DNA from: Diplosphaera chodatii
Lineage: Eukaryota; Chlorophyta; Trebouxiophyceae; Prasiolales; Stichococcaceae
Length of the DNA stretch: 64,000 nt
Reading direction: 5' to 3'
Assembly (NCBI GenBank): GCA_032358165.1
Contig: JAALGY010000053.1
Coordinates: forward strand, 310,001-374,000
Part shown: positions 1 to 12,501 of the stretch, in pieces
Layout: each line of letters opens with the position of its first letter
Numbering within the stretch: the stretch's first letter is position 1
Made by a program: the position numbers and the translations under genes
The notes under the pieces: model-generated
The model's input: only the letters and a program-made list of their open reading frames with translations
Databases searched by the model: none
What the model was told of the DNA's origin: nothing

Positions 1-873
1 CCCAGGGTGACGAAGAACTGGCTGCCGTTGGAGTGCTCCCGGTTCTCGTTGGCGCACGCCACGATGCCCCTGCCAGATGCACACGCGCCCATCCGTCACG
101 CAGGACACATGTGGAAGGCGGCCGTCAGCATGTTGCTTCGATGGTCCTCATTGCCACTGTCCTGTGACTGCAGACTGGGCCAGCAGCTGCATGTCACTGT
201 GCAAACATGTGCAGCATGGCGCTGGCAGAGACCACCTGTGCGAGAAGCGCAGACGCGAGTGGAACTCGTCCTTGAAAGGCTCTCCATAGATAGTCTCGCT
301 GCCTGTGCCAGTCCCAGTAGGGTCGCCAGTCTGCACCAAGGCAGGATGCATAAATCAAGATGAGGTCAGAGCTCCTGCTGGCGGTGATGTCCTCGCGTGC
401 AAAAGTGCACGCATGGTTGCACTACGAGACGCTGGCAAAACCTCGTTCTAGTGCCACATGAGCTGCCCACCTGGACCAGAAAGTCCTTGAGCACCCGGTG
501 GAAGGCGCAGCCATCATAAAAGCCCTCCAGACACAACTGCACAAAGTTCCGCACCGCCTGCAAGCGCAGGATGAGGACGAGGGCTCTATCACCGTGCTTG
601 CATGCCCATGGCCCAGCACCAATGCTGATAAACGCTTCCGTTCCGCGGCACCGGCTCACCTTGGGTGCCTCCTTCGGCCATAGTTCGATGTCAATGTCAC
701 CCGCCGTGGTCCTCAACACCACCTGCCAGAGAGATGACGTTGGTATAACCATGCAAGTTGCGAATACTGTGGACCATGCACTGCAGCATGCGGCAATATC
801 GTTTTGCTGACGCCACACTAGCTTCGCCCACCTTGCCCTTGGTCGGCGGCTCGAGGTTGTAAATGTTCGACAT
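1..873 (-). CDS. CWC27: CWC27-type cyclophilin (peptidyl-prolyl isomerase family), 3' end off the window
   Basis: Cyclophilin-fold protein of the CWC27 class, a component of activated spliceosomes. Exons on the minus strand: 832-873, 660-722, 471-557, 236-330, and 1-69 running off the left edge; all five join in phase with GT..AG introns. The start at 873 gives MSNIYNLEPPTKGK, the characteristic CWC27 opening, followed by DIDIELW, then NFVQLCLEGFYDG, FHRV, the DPTGTGTG loop, and SNGSQFF in exon 5. The canonical VQGGD reads VQTGD here. The usual acidic/basic C-terminal tail of CWC27 lies outside the window, so full length and the tryptophan-pocket residue cannot be judged. Divergent from the TMCO1-like gene. 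Family assignment is firm; catalytic activity is unknown (human CWC27 is reported to be inactive). Confidence 0.9.
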
Positions 874-1333
874 GGTGTCAAAACGACAGGCTCAGGCGCT
901 GGTCAAGCAGATTGACCCTGCGCAATACGTCAGGCACGGCAGCACATGGTCGGCGCCACTGCTGTCATGCCCGTTCGAGCTGAACGACTGTAGCTGCAGC
1001 GTACAGACCTCAGCGCAAACGCAAACGTACTACGGATCTGCCTCGCCTTCGCAAGGTGGACTGCAACCGAGTGAGTGACCTCGGTGCTCCCGTGGTACTG
1101 CAGATGTCTGGCATGATGCACATCCAGCAGCCAGAGCAACGCCAGTCAGGCAGTACCGCAAGCGCAGTCTAGCAATTCAGCGCAGCGTCGATATTGTTGA
1201 CCAGCTGCAAGTGCTGCACTGCTTCAGAAAGGTCGCGGCATCCAGCAATTGCAGTTTGGTCTGGAGTGTGATCCCTGTGTGACTTAAGCCAGAACAGCTA
1301 GATATTGTGAGTGCCTGCTTGCAACCGGCAACG
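874..1333. promoter_or_regulatory. divergent upstream region between CWC27 and the TMCO1-like gene
   Basis: 460 bases between two divergent start codons, presumably holding both 5' UTRs and promoters. No TATA-like box, tandem repeat or RNA gene was seen; the function is inferred from position only. Confidence 0.4.
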
Positions 1334-2846
1334 ATGACGCTGCACATGGATATGCTCGGCATCCTGGCGCTTTCGGTCGCCGTGTGCTGCTTCATCGAGT
1401 TCGTGCAGTGGCTCGTGATCTACAGGTGCGGCGCACCACAAGCGCAAGCCATGTTGCACGCATGCATGTACAACTATGAGCGCATGCGCATCACAGGCGC
1501 TGCTGATCAGCCTTGCGGGTGACTCAAACCAGCATGAGGTTGTCCACACCACCCACCTGCGACAGCTTCATGTCATGCGCTCATGGCATGCGCACTGCAG
1601 GCGGCCGCACTTCCGGCAGGTGAAGCAGTGGCTGGCGGTGCAGAACAAAAAGCTGACGGACCTTAACAAGGACAGCGGCCCCGGCGCCGGCGCACAGAAA
1701 GGCAAAGCCAAGAAGCAGGTGCCTCCTGCCGCTGTGCTTGTGACTCGCTGGGTGGATATGCAAGCGCCCCAGCCGTGTGCTGCTGCGGCGGACTACGTGC
1801 CTCTTCCCCTGATCCGATTGCCCGCTTGCACTTCAGGAGCGGATAGAGAACAGCATGAAGATGGAGACCGGGCGGCTGTTTGCGACGATGAAGCTGCAGC
1901 AAGTCGTCCTTGTGAGTGCCAGTCAACCGTTTCTCTATGCGAACATCGTGCCGATGTACAGCACGAGACACTGTCAAATACCATGCAGCCTCAGGCATGC
2001 ACAGGAATGCAATGTTTTACTGTGACTGTGCAGAATCTGGCGGCGATGTTCGGGGCGTACAGGGTGCTGGGCTACTTGTGAGCGTCCTGTCTCCTGGCTG
2101 CAGACCGTACGCTGCCTGCCTGCCTCGCATCTACTTGAGCACAGTGAGTCACATGTGCTGCAGATTCTTGACAACCTGGGACTGCTGGCAATGTGCAGCT
2201 ACAATGGCGTGGTGGTCGCCAAGCTGCCCTTCGAGCCGTGGCCCTTCTTCCAGAAGATCACGCACCGGGGGCTCAGCGGCAGCAACAGCACAGATGCGGC
2301 ACTGGTGAGAGGATTTGCCTTCTACAACATGTCACTACATCATGTCACCAAGCATATCGAGTAGCGGCACACCAGCGTGTGGTCCCTTGCCCGGGCCAGG
2401 GCAGCTGCCTCCCGGGCTGCACTGGCGCCTGTGGCCATCCAGCCATGGTCCTTCGCAGTCTGTTCACCGATGCGCTGCTGGCCTGGTGATGTATCAGTCA
2501 CCGCCATCTGTCAGGCATGTGTCACCAACGCTCTTGTGGGCCTGTGCCATGCAGTCCCTCGTCTTTGCGCTGGTGCAAGCCGGGGTGCGGCCGAACCTGG
2601 CGGCGTGGCTGGACGTGGGGCCATCCCGTGCGATGCAGGGCCTCATGGCCAAGAACAACATGCTGGTGCAGAAGAAGGTGCGCCTGGTCATGTGCAGATC
2701 ACACTGTGGCGGTGCCGTGAACTGGTGGAGCTTCATCGCAGGGCAGGTTATGATGTGCCGTGTGATCTTTGATGCCTGTGAATGCTGCCGGCCGACGCAC
2801 ACGGTCTGTGATGACCCTGCAGGTGGCGTCGGCAACTGGGCTCTAG
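1334..2846 (+). CDS. TMCO1: TMCO1-like ER membrane protein (Oxa1-superfamily; calcium-load-activated channel / translocon component)
   Basis: Seven in-phase exons: 1334-1425, 1601-1718, 1837-1911, 2034-2077, 2199-2304, 2555-2677, 2823-2846. The protein has an N-terminal hydrophobic segment (GILALSVAVCCFIEF) ending WLVIYR, a lysine-rich coiled stretch (QNKKLTDLNK and KGKAKKQ), a second hydrophobic segment, then the family signature YNGVVVAKLPFEPW followed by ITHRGLSG and a third hydrophobic segment ending at VGPSRA. These match the order and spacing of animal and plant TMCO1, about 190 residues. TMCO1 sits in the ER membrane with ribosome-associated translocons and has been described as a calcium-leak channel. 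Start chosen at the ATG nearest the first membrane segment; an in-frame CTG/ATG choice remains possible. The C-terminus is short and lacks the glycine/proline-rich tail of the animal protein. Confidence 0.9.
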
Positions 2847-3277
2847 CACACGCGCTGCGCGTCTGGTGACGACATCAGGCAGCAGGCAGGCATGGCTTCA
2901 CCTACCGTCTGCACATCCTCAGTTTGCAAAGGTTGAGCAGGAAGTCAGCGGATATGATGGTCAAGTAAAAGGTCTGAGCGTGGCGGCAGCTCTGCAAAAA
3001 CCAGCAGCACCCAGTTCATGGTCCCAGGGTGGTCATTTGGTGCCCGCACCCTGCTCGGTCACCCAGCACAATTCGTCCCCGAGTCTGTGAGCTGCCAAGC
3101 CCGGGGCGGCCACCCTGTGGCTAGTGGGCATACCCCCAGCTTGCGTGCTGCCCTCGCGCTTGCCTGTCGCAAGTGCCCGCACAGCGACACATCAGCAGCA
3201 TCGACTACATAGTATGTACGCCGACCTGCTGGTCTGTCAACCCTGCAAGAGCCGCTATAAAGGCGAAGCTCAGGCGG
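2847..3277. other. tail-to-tail gap
   Basis: 431 bases between the stop of the TMCO1-like gene and the proposed stop of the minus-strand disordered protein. Probably both 3' UTRs. No gene, repeat or RNA seen. Confidence 0.4.
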
Positions 3278-6200
3278 TTAGAGACCCGCCGCCTGGGTTT
3301 GGAGCAGCTCGTATAGCACTGCTGCAGGGTGGTCCTTGGGCGTCGTGTCTGGCTTGCAGCTTTGGGCGTGTTGGGGTCGTGCATGGGGCCTGGCACCCAG
3401 TGTGTGCTTCTTGGGCTTTGACCGTGGTGATGCCGCCAGCCAATGATCCAAATCAAGTGCTGATCCGCTAGTATGCGATGTTTGAGTTTGCATGCTTCAA
3501 CTGGCAGCAGTGTACCAAGCTGGTCGAAGCAAGTGAGGTGTTCGTGCCTACATGCAGGTAGTCTGGCATGAGTGGCATGCTGGAGTTGATCAGCGGTGCG
3601 GAGGTAGACCAGCATACAATCGCAGAGATCAGGGTTTATGAGCGCAAGCTGACAGCGGCATGGCGGTTTGATCTGATTCTCAAGCTGCTGCAAAACGTCT
3701 GTTGCAGTGCAGCGCAGACTACATGCCTGATGTTGGAAAGTGAGTACTGCTCATGCTTCGAACACACTTTGGCCAAGCACTGGCCTGGTGGCCTCCACTG
3801 AACTGAGCGGCAGCCTGGCAGCCAATGATGGCTGCAGCTTGCTGCGAGCTCTAAGCATGCCATATCGCTGGTGTCCCAGAGCCTTGCCTTGGTCAGGCCG
3901 ACAGCGCAACCCAGTTGCCCTCTCATGTGACTGTGCGCTTGTGCAGCTGTGGGTGCAGCGGCTTGATCGGCATGCGTGACAGCCCGGACAGCCTGAACGA
4001 GGACCCTGCAGAGCACATCAATCGGATCACCATATCTGTCGCAGTCTGCTGGTTGGAAGACAATGAGTGTTATATTGTGGGACCCTGCAATCCCCCAGGC
4101 TGACGCCCGACCACTGTGCGCTGCAGATGTCATCCACAGGCAATACTGCACACAGAATTTAAAGCCAAGACATACGGCTGCACCTGGGCGATGCTTGGGC
4201 AGGCTGCCGCGCTGGCCACTGCTCTGCTTCCTGCTGCCGTTGCTGTGTTCGCCAGTGGCCGCCGATGCGCTGCCGACCATTGGCGAGCTGAACGTCTTGC
4301 TGCCAGGCGCCACCTGCCCGCTTCCTGCTGCCTTGCCACTGCCTGGTGCTGCGGCGGGGCTCTCAAACTTGTGCAGGATGCTGGCTGGCCGACTTTGCCC
4401 TACGTGTAGAAGGCAGGCCATGCTCACCAGAGACAATGGGGTGTTATTTGTACTGCTACGCCACTAGGCTGCAATCAAGCCACGACATTGCCACACGATG
4501 GACGCACCTGCTTGCATCAGCACAGATGCAGGGATGTGTGGCCCAGCCGGGCTGATACGCCTGCTGAGATTCGCCAGCAGGGACGATGGCATCGGCGTCT
4601 GGGACCCCCCAGAACTGCACATGTGCATACTGAACACAGTCTCATGCTATTCATGAGCTGACTGTGACTGCATTGCGTCGGTGCAATCAGAGCTGGAGTA
4701 AGGTGTAATGCATTGACAGAACAGCATCAAGGCTGGCTTGATTTGGCCGCACCCTGAGCTGCGTTGACTGGAATCCTTGTCGGCTGCCTGAGCCTTCTCT
4801 CCTGTCACAAGCAATGCCACAATCGCAAAAGCAGCAAGCTGTCGCACAGCCATGAGCTGCTGGAAAACAGCGGAACACACACCATGACCAGGCTGCAATG
4901 ACGCAGTGGCTGACAAACAGAGGCGGTGCACATGCTGGCACCTGGCGTGGCAAAGCCGGTGTCATGCTGGGGTGCGGCTGACAGGCGCTGCTGCGGTGTT
5001 GGCAGCTGCTTGACTGTGGCAGCAGAGGGCTTGGCTGGCCTTTTGCACTGCTTGTTACCCTGCGTGCTGTCCCTGCTTGCCGTCGCTGCGACTGGCCTTG
5101 CTGCCTGCTTTGCCGCCTCTCTTGCAGACTGCGTGCAGCACCACATGCATGTCGATGCAAGCACTGTCATGTAGTAAACAGATACCGTCCACAAAGTCCT
5201 GAAAGCACTGCATTACCTTTCTGTCCGCCTTCCTCTGGGCTCGCCTGGCCGCTTTTGCCACCGCCTTTGCTGCAGCCTGCGCATTTGCCGCCACCTGCTC
5301 CTCGCCTGCTGCTGGTGACCCTGCTGCTTGCTGCACAGCTCCCTGTTCCAGCATTGCATCCGGCTCCGCTGCTGATTTAGGCTCTGCAGCACCGGCTTCT
5401 GCCAGTGATCCCTCAACACCAGCGCCTGCGCTGTCGCCGGGGCCAGCTGGCGAGGCCTCCGCTGCAGCACCGCCAGGTCCTGCGGTTGCTGCCTCTGCTG
5501 CCGCAGGCTCCTTCGCAGCACACTGCACTGCTGCTGCTGTCGCTGCTTCTGCTGCCGTGGTTGGAACTGGAGGGGTACGTGCCCGCTTGCCACTGCGCAT
5601 GCCCTTCTGCCGCTGCTGGCCGGCTGACGATGTGCTGCGGGGCCGCTTCCTACCGCCGGCATTGTCTTTTCCTGCTGCCCGCTGCAGTAAAAATGAGACT
5701 TGCTTGTGCATGCATGCGTGTGCATGCAGAATACCAAAGCATGGTCTGCAACCGTCACATTGTGCCACTTCTTTGCCGTGCTGTGCCGCGTTGACATGCA
5801 TGTGCTGAGGGACACCAGGACAGTTCGGCATCAGACGCGCGGCAGCTTGAAGCGCGTTGCACTCACAGTCGAGGTGCGAAGCGTCTGCTCATCGGCCTCA
5901 TGGGCGCTGTCGTCTCCGCCGTCCAGCGCTGCATGCGCATCCGCTGGGTCGCTATCCGGGTCTGCTGCCTCAGCCCTGGAGCGCTCCTGGCGCTGCTTTG
6001 CAAACATGCTGTTTCTGGCACTGCCGCTTCTGACATCGCCACTGCTGCGCTTGGCACTACCACGCCCACTGGCCGTGCGCTTCCTGCAGAGGGTTCAACG
6101 GCAACCTCAGCACTCTTGCAGAAAGGCGCTCCAGTCATCATGCATGCAACGTGTCATCAGTCCTGCTACAAGGAAGCGCCCGGTGGGATCACCACAGATG

Positions 6201-7066
6201 CACATGCAGATGAACGTGCACATCACGCACTTGCGGCGTGACGTGCCAAAGTCGAGCCCATCATCGTCAGACTCGGGCGGCTGCGACAGGCTGCTGTCGA
6301 TGTAGTCTTCGTAATTGGGCTGCGCCTCACGCTGCCTGGGCAGCAGGCAACGGACAGGTCAACATGTCTGCTATGTCGGGCCATGGAGGTAGGCAAGGCC
6401 TATGATTTAAGGCAGGCATGCATGCATGAGTGCATGCATATATATACAGGTGAATGTTGTGGGACATGAGGAGCATGCACTTCTGCCAGCCTAGCCTTTC
6501 ATGCCGTTTAGGCACTGGCCGCAGTCAATCCTTTCCCACTGTCGATGGGACACTCTTGCATGCATGCAGGAGAGGCTGTTTACAACCCTTCGTCATAGCC
6601 TTTCATCGAGCTTGCACCTGGTGCGACGGCCGCCCCATTGCTCTGGCACCACTGGCAACAATGCCGGTGATGGCGGCTGTGACTGCGAATCGTCTGCCTT
6701 GTTTGATGCGCCGAGCTGACTGGGAGCCGTCTTGAAGCTGTCTCCGCTGCTCGGGGCTGGCTGTGGGGCAAGATCAGCTGCGCAATGAGCAAGCGGCACT
6801 GCTGGCGTCTGCTCATCGTCAGACTCATGGCTGCACCGCTGGCTGCCATCCGTGTGATGTCCAACCTCGCCGCTGGAGGCGCCGCTGAGATGACAGCAGT
6901 CGGCGGGAGCATGGTGTGTTGTCTGTGCTGCTTGCGCGGCGAGCATGGACTCTACTAGGCGTTGCGCAGGTTCCGAGGCATTGGACGGCGGCGTCCCACC
7001 TTCCAGCTGCACCATTGTGCCTTTAGGTGCTCTCCGAAGCTGATCGATATGCTCGTTGACCGTCAT
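3278..7066 (-). CDS. disordered, basic nuclear-type protein of unknown function
   Basis: I do not recognise this protein. Confident exons: 6618-7066 (ATG at 7066), 6231-6335, 5867-6083, 5217-5681; they join in phase. Exon 1 starts MTVNEHIDQLRRAPKG. Exon 2 is acidic (NYEDYIDSS, PESDDDGLDF) and its junction with exon 3 creates a basic nuclear-localisation-like run, SRRKKRTASGRGSAKR. Exon 3 carries RNSMFAKQRQERSRAEAAD and an Asp-rich stretch; exon 4 is lysine/arginine-rich then alanine/glutamate/proline-rich. Less certain downstream exons: about 4942-5128, 4561-4614, 4184-4367 and 3278-3459; the last two join in phase and the final one ends LLQTQAAGL-stop. One junction (after 4942) does not fit the next exon's best frame, so the model there may be wrong. 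Composition suggests an intrinsically disordered chromatin or nucleolar protein; that is inference. Confidence 0.55.
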
Positions 7067-7629
7067 GCCGGCAGATCTGCCTGCAGGTGTGGTCTGCAGG
7101 TGCGGCGTCGCAGATTGACTCTGTAGCGGCGAAGTCGCTGACCAGCTGCAAATGATCCGGAGGCATCAGTTGGCAGCATCCATTCAGAGAGCCAGCCAGG
7201 TGAGATTGCTGCGCAGTGGCTGGCAAACAGTTTGCGCTCGAGTCGACCCGGTGTCAGATCGAAGAAACGCAGCTTGTGCTAGCTGTGCCTCTGCTGCTAC
7301 TGGCCGGCAGTGAGATCAACCCTAGATCGAAATGGTGTGTTATGGATGAACTAATCATATGACATTCCTTGCCTGGCGACTCAGCAATGGCGCAGCACGG
7401 CAGCGCAGCGCAGCGCAGCATGCATGACAGCTAGGGTTTGCAAAGGCAAAATTCATCGGGACCTCGGAAATACCGCCCCAATAAATATTTGTATCTTGCA
7501 CAGGCTGATATAGGTGATGGCAGCTTGTCCAACGCTCAGGCGTTGCTGGGCAGACTGCAACCAAAGCTCAAAACTGGGATTTCGCGACAACCTGGCCATT
7601 GTATGCTCTGCTGGCAGCTCGCTGTCGCC
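7067..7629. other. gap upstream of the disordered-protein gene
   Basis: 563 bases between the start of the disordered-protein gene and the stop of the KH gene. Holds the presumed promoter/5' UTR of the former and 3' UTR of the latter. A short GC-skewed run of gcagcgcagcgcagc lies near 7400. No further gene seen. Confidence 0.35.
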
Positions 7630-10561
7630 TCAGTACATTTGCGGTGTGACCCCTGTGCCTGCGGCCAGCTGGTACGGCTCCAGGAGCTGCTCAGCCGCTG
7701 CGATCTGCATCAGTATGGGCTGGCGTCAAGCAACTGTCGATGCAGCAAGCTTGCGAGCTGCCAGCCGTTGAGTGTGACAAGCATCCCGCCACTGTTGATG
7801 GGACCCAGCATCAGATGCAGCGGTAGATGCTTGTTTCCGGGCAGCCTGGCTTAGCACTTGGACGGCACAAACTCAAAAGTACCTGCTCCACGGTGCCGGT
7901 GCACTCGACAACCCGCTGTGCAGGGTTGCTGGGGTCTGGGTCGTGCACCTGCAGGCCCAACGAGTGGTTTCTTGCTCATGGAAGGCAGCATATACCCAGC
8001 GCAGGTAAGTACCAGCCCCTTCATAATTCCAAATCAGCGCCTGCGTCAGAGCAACGGACACACAAGACATGCTACAGGGAACTTCCAGGGCTGCCAACAC
8101 CTTAATGCGCGCCCCGCTGGTCTGCCGGATGCGGTTGATGTTGCTGCCCTGGCCGCCGATGATGCTGCCCACCTGATCATTCGGCACCTGCAATTGCGAT
8201 GACAAATGACGCTTGAGCCATGCTGTGTGTCAACAGTGCCTCCCGCACGCCGCTTACATCATGCATGTGGGGCGGGTGCCCGGCCTTTCGTGGGGTTTTA
8301 CGAGGGTTTATGGCCATACCATGATGTTTTTGGTGCTGACGCCAGGGCCCGCTGGGCCGCCAGACCCAGGCGGCACGTAGCCGCCGCCGCCCATTGGCGC
8401 CCCATGCGCCCTCGCTGTGAGGCCGCCCGCTTGCGGCCCTGGTGGCAATCCTGCAACACCAAGCATGCCACATCCTGGAGGCCTTTCACCTAAACGCATC
8501 TGCCAAGCCTGCTGCCTGGTGGGTCGGAAATTTTCGTGCAGACAGGGCCAGCCCTGGCAGCATGGCACCACTGATGGCGCTGTAAGCAATTGTGAAACCA
8601 ATGGGTCTGGTGTACCTACCTGTTATCCTGGACAACGAGGGAGGACAGCCGCCAGGCCTCTCCTTCGGCGGATTCGCCCGGATGATCTTGCTGCACTCGC
8701 CCAGCGCCTTTGCCAGCGCGAGGGGCTGCCCCACCATCCTGCAGTAGTAAGGCAGCGTTGCACCCGCATGCTCAGAATGCCTGTGTTTCGACACCCAGTC
8801 CGCCGTAGCTCAACTGGATTGACCGCCATTCAAGAGCATGGCCTCACTGCATCAAAAGATGTTTTGTGCCGACCAGCTGACCAGCGGGGCATGATCATCC
8901 TTTTCGGGGCTTGGAAGCAGAGCAACGCCACAGCGAAAACAGGCACGCACTGCACTACACGGTCGTTTGAAAGCGCGCAGGGTGGCAGCTCATCCGGCGG
9001 CAGGATCTTGATGTGTGATCCACTGATGTCCCGGATCTCCTTGATCTGCACACCCGATCTGCACGGCAACGAAGGAGACAGTTCAGCCCGAGCGTGTGGG
9101 CCGTGCAGTGCTGCTCAGCAGACAACGGTGGCAACGGCACAATCCTGAGCCTGATTTCTGGCATCAGACCGCCCAAACTGCGGGCCTCGTGTTCCAGCAG
9201 GCAGACAGGGGCATCCTGTGCCCTTTGAGAGGGCTGATTCGCACACTGTGCAACGTGGCACTCACTTGCCGATGATGCTGCCAGCCTGCGAGTGGCACAC
9301 CAGCATCCGCGTGAGGATGCCCTGCGGCTGCCCAGGCGCTGCGGGGATTGGCTCCTCCCCCTCAATGACCCTCCGGTGCACCTCGAAGAGGCCCAGCTGC
9401 ACGGCAGCAAGCGGAGATGTCAACAGTGGCATTGAAGTGAAGTGCCGCCAGTTGAGACCGCTGTGTTGCACCCAAGCTCCGACCACGCCTGCAGGGTGCC
9501 GTGGCAACACAGACACAGCCCGGCGGCTTGTTGCGCTGATCCACAGAGCGTGTGGAGGGCCGATCAAGTCAGGTGTTGTGAGTGACTCATGGTTGCACCA
9601 TAGCTGCCATCATGCTGCACGCCATCCGCCTGAGTCACAACGTACCTCTGCCGCTATTCTATCCTGCGAGGGGTCGTCCGGCGAGGAGATGACCACGACC
9701 CGCTCGTCAGCCCCCGGCACCGCCTCAATGATCCGCATCCTACACCCTGTCGCCTCCTTGATCTGCAGCCAGCAGCACCTCGTCCCAGCACGCCGTGGGC
9801 ATACTTGTGCCAAGCTACCCGACAGGTGCCTAGCGCAGAAAGTGCAGAGCTGCGGAGCGTTGCTGCATAACAGTTCCACCTCTTTGATGACGACGCCGTG
9901 CTTGCCAATGATGGCCCCCACTCGCCGCACTGGCACCAGCAGCCGCAGCACCGTCTCCGGAGGCCCTCGCACGCCCTCTTGCCGCTTGGGCTCTGGCATG
10001 ATTGCCTCGTTGCCGGTCTCCTCGAAGGAGCGCTTCATGCCGCCAGGTGGCGGCATACCGTTGCCGGGCGGCATGCTGCCTGGTGACATGGCCCCCGTGG
10101 GTGGACCGCCAGGCACTGCTCCCAGTGGCACTGAGCTGCCTGGCGCTGCGTCCGGCGGCTGTGACGGGGAGCAAAGCATCATGTCACTGCAGAACTACTG
10201 GCAAAATGGCGCAATGCTCCGAGCACTGTTTGATCCACCAGCGCCAGCGTGAGCAGCGTGTAGCACATGTTACACCGTAAAGAGCCTCGTTCGTGCACGT
10301 GTAGCATATGATCAGGTGCCAGCACAACGAAAGCGTCAGCAAAGTTGCATGATGATCACTCACGGCATAGGAGTTGTAGCCTCCCGCTGGTGGCCCGCCG
10401 TAAGGCTGCTGTAGCGGCGCTGAGCTGAATTGCTGTGGGGGCTGCTGATACGCATCAGGCGCAGGCTGCGCTTGATACAACTGTTGAGGTGGAGGACCTG
10501 ATGCATACGGCTGCTGTGCATATTGGTGCTGTCCCGGCGGTGGCTGCCCGTAGCCTGACAT
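7630..10561 (-). CDS. triple KH-domain RNA-binding protein (PCBP / hnRNP K / FLK-like)
   Basis: Ten exons, all in phase: 10364-10561, 9880-10158, 9646-9762, 9266-9396, 8951-9058, 8620-8738, 8320-8489, 8101-8187, 7883-7948, 7630-7704; predicted 449 residues. ATG at 10561 opens a Pro/Gln/Tyr/Gly-rich low-complexity N-terminus of about 130 residues (MSGYGQPPPGQHQYAQQPY), then three KH domains with GxxG loops IIGKHG (residues ~110-170), IIGKSG (~230-290) and IIGGQG (~380-425), each followed by the expected variable loop and RVVxI/RVVEC strand. A Gly/Pro/Met-rich linker separates KH2 and KH3. Such proteins bind C-rich or U-rich single-stranded RNA in splicing, stability or translation control. Introns cut KH1 and KH2 near the GxxG loop. 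Divergent from the Cgr1-like gene. The closest named orthologue cannot be told by eye. Confidence 0.92.
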
Positions 10562-10951
10562 GTCGTTGGTTGTGCCGTGTCGGAAACGCTGCAGTGCAAA
10601 GTCACAGCACGATATATGGGTGGGATGGTGAGTTTGCTGGATCTCACCATGACGACAATCTCCACATGGCGTCCAGGTCCGCTCACAACTCACTTTGCAT
10701 ATCATCACTTGCACTCTTCAGCGCAACAGTACACCTTCGTATCGGCGCTCGAACCCCTTGCCGTGCTGCATCGAGCATCTGGCCACTGGCACAGTGCGCC
10801 AGCACGCCGGCACGGCGGTTGCATGCCACAGTACCAGCTGTCCAGCTCAGAGCTCCACACAGCACAACAGCCCAAGAGCACTTAGCCTCGCAACACTGTA
10901 GGGTACTGGTGCCGCGAGCAGAGGCCAGCAGCAGCAGGCATAGGCGGCAAC
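10562..10951. promoter_or_regulatory. divergent upstream region between the KH and Cgr1-like genes
   Basis: 390 bases separating two divergent start codons; presumably a shared promoter region. No defined motif could be assigned. Confidence 0.4.
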
Positions 10952-12109
10952 ATGGCGGTGGCGTCAGATGTGCCGGTGCCGCCGCAGATGCCGGTGCCGG
11001 CCACATACGACTTTCGGAACGCCAAGACGGCGCCCAAGGGGCACAAAGACAGGCGGAAACGGAAGTTGGACGACTACGCAGAGCTGGTGGGACTGCGCAG
11101 CCTGCTTGTACCAAGTACAAATATGCTCGGGCATGTATCAGCCGCCGCCCTGATGGTCGAGTCATCTTGGACGTCCAACCATGGGTCCGTGCCTGAAACG
11201 GCTGCTGCGGCTGTATGGTGTGCAGGTGGCACAGGACGAGGCAGACGCTGCTATGCGGGGGGACGAGGAGCTGCCAGCCGCCAACAGCCAGGCAGCCAAG
11301 CGTGTCAAGCTAGCAAACAGGGTGAGCAAACACGTGCACAGCCTGACTGACAGGGGAATGGACCACCCACTCAGCCGGCAGTTCGTCGTGCCAAAGATGT
11401 TTGGCAGTAATGGCATTCCGCAAGGCAGCAAGCCCTCCTAGCAGGGGGTGGGACGTGCCCGTGCCATTGAGGGACACAGGCAACTGCGGGCTTGCAGACA
11501 TGCCACTGCAACATTATTCCTGTGCTCGTGTCAGGTGTCCGGCAAGAACTGGAAGGCGCCCGCGCCGCGCATGAGCGCCACGGGCACAGTCAAGCTGAAG
11601 ACCAGCTGGGAGCAGAAGATGGCGGCGAAGGCGGAGGCGGCGGTGTTCCGGGAGCAGAAGCAGGAGGCGCGGGCGGAGCACAATGCCAAGATCGCGGTGA
11701 GCCATGCACATTTCGTATCAGTGGTCATCATACGTGCAGCACGGGATGTGACCACGGAAGCAACAGCGTGGCAGCAAGCTGCCAAGCAGAGCAGCAAATG
11801 CTGTCCTTGGGATGAAGTTAGGATGTTGTGGAGGTGAAGAGGCACGCTGCTGGAGCACCAAGCACTGCACGGTCCCCCAATAGGCCAGGAGCAAGAGAAG
11901 GACCATCTGTCAGGATGCTCGTTTCACAGCTGGTTTGTTGGCATACCCCTCAGGCGGAGCGGGAAAGGAGAAAGGCAGCAAAGGAGCGCAAGGAGGCCAA
12001 CCAGAAGGCGGCGCTCAAGGCAGTCGGCCAGAAGATCACCAAGGCGTCGACGCTGAAGCGCATGATGAAGAGCAAGAAGGGGCGGAAGAGCTTGGTTACA
12101 ACCGACTGA
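10952..12109 (+). CDS. CGR1: Cgr1/CCDC86-like nucleolar ribosome-biogenesis protein
   Basis: Four in-phase exons: 10952-11086, 11226-11321, 11535-11696, 11954-12109; 182 residues. The C-terminal half carries the family pattern: KLKTSWEQKMAAKAE, then a long Lys/Arg/Glu/Ala coiled region (FREQKQEARAEHNAKI, ERERRKAAKERKEANQKAA) and a basic tail ending KRMMKSKKGRKSLV. Yeast Cgr1 and animal CCDC86 have the same LRTSW-x-x-KM box followed by a basic coiled coil and act in 60S ribosome assembly/pre-rRNA processing. The N-terminal region is basic with GHKDRRKRKLDDY. Start ATG at 10952 is the first in frame and is preceded by no longer open frame. Alternative: another short basic nucleolar coiled-coil protein, but the TSWEQKM box makes Cgr1 the best fit. 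Confidence 0.8.
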
Positions 12110-12501
12110 GAGCGTCATCAGCTCATGGAGCTGTTATGGACACTGCAGCAGGGAGGGTACAGATTGTGTTCGCCTCTTCAGAGACATACAGGAGTCTCGG
12201 TGGGTTTCCATAGCAATTGACACACCAACTGACATGTTGCTAGCTAGACGCTGGTTCCGAGGCAGGTGTGCAACCCGGCAGAGCCCAAGACAGGCAAATC
12301 ACAACTCTGATGGCACAGAGTATCCGAAACAGAATCCAGTATACAGGCTGGCCCGACTGCCAGCAGAATGAAAGCCGGGCCATATGTGCCGCCATCTGGC
12401 CGTCAACCCCAGCCTTGCACGAGAGCTGGAGAAAGAATACACAGGCTTAAATCACCCATCAACAAGCAGCCGCATCTGCACCTAGAGAGGCCGTGCCATC
12501 C
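12110..12501. other. tail-to-tail gap before uricase
   Basis: 392 bases between two convergent stop codons, presumably the two 3' UTRs. No feature seen. Confidence 0.4.

Noticed and set aside
3636..4436. 266-codon minus-strand open frame taken whole
   Set aside because: Only the 4184-4367 part looks coding and is treated as one exon; the remainder runs through probable intron.
8795..8845. tRNA-like string with an A-box look (ccgtagctcaactgga)
   Set aside because: No matching T-arm/B box (GGTTCGANNCC) downstream and no acceptor stem; it lies in an intron of the KH gene.
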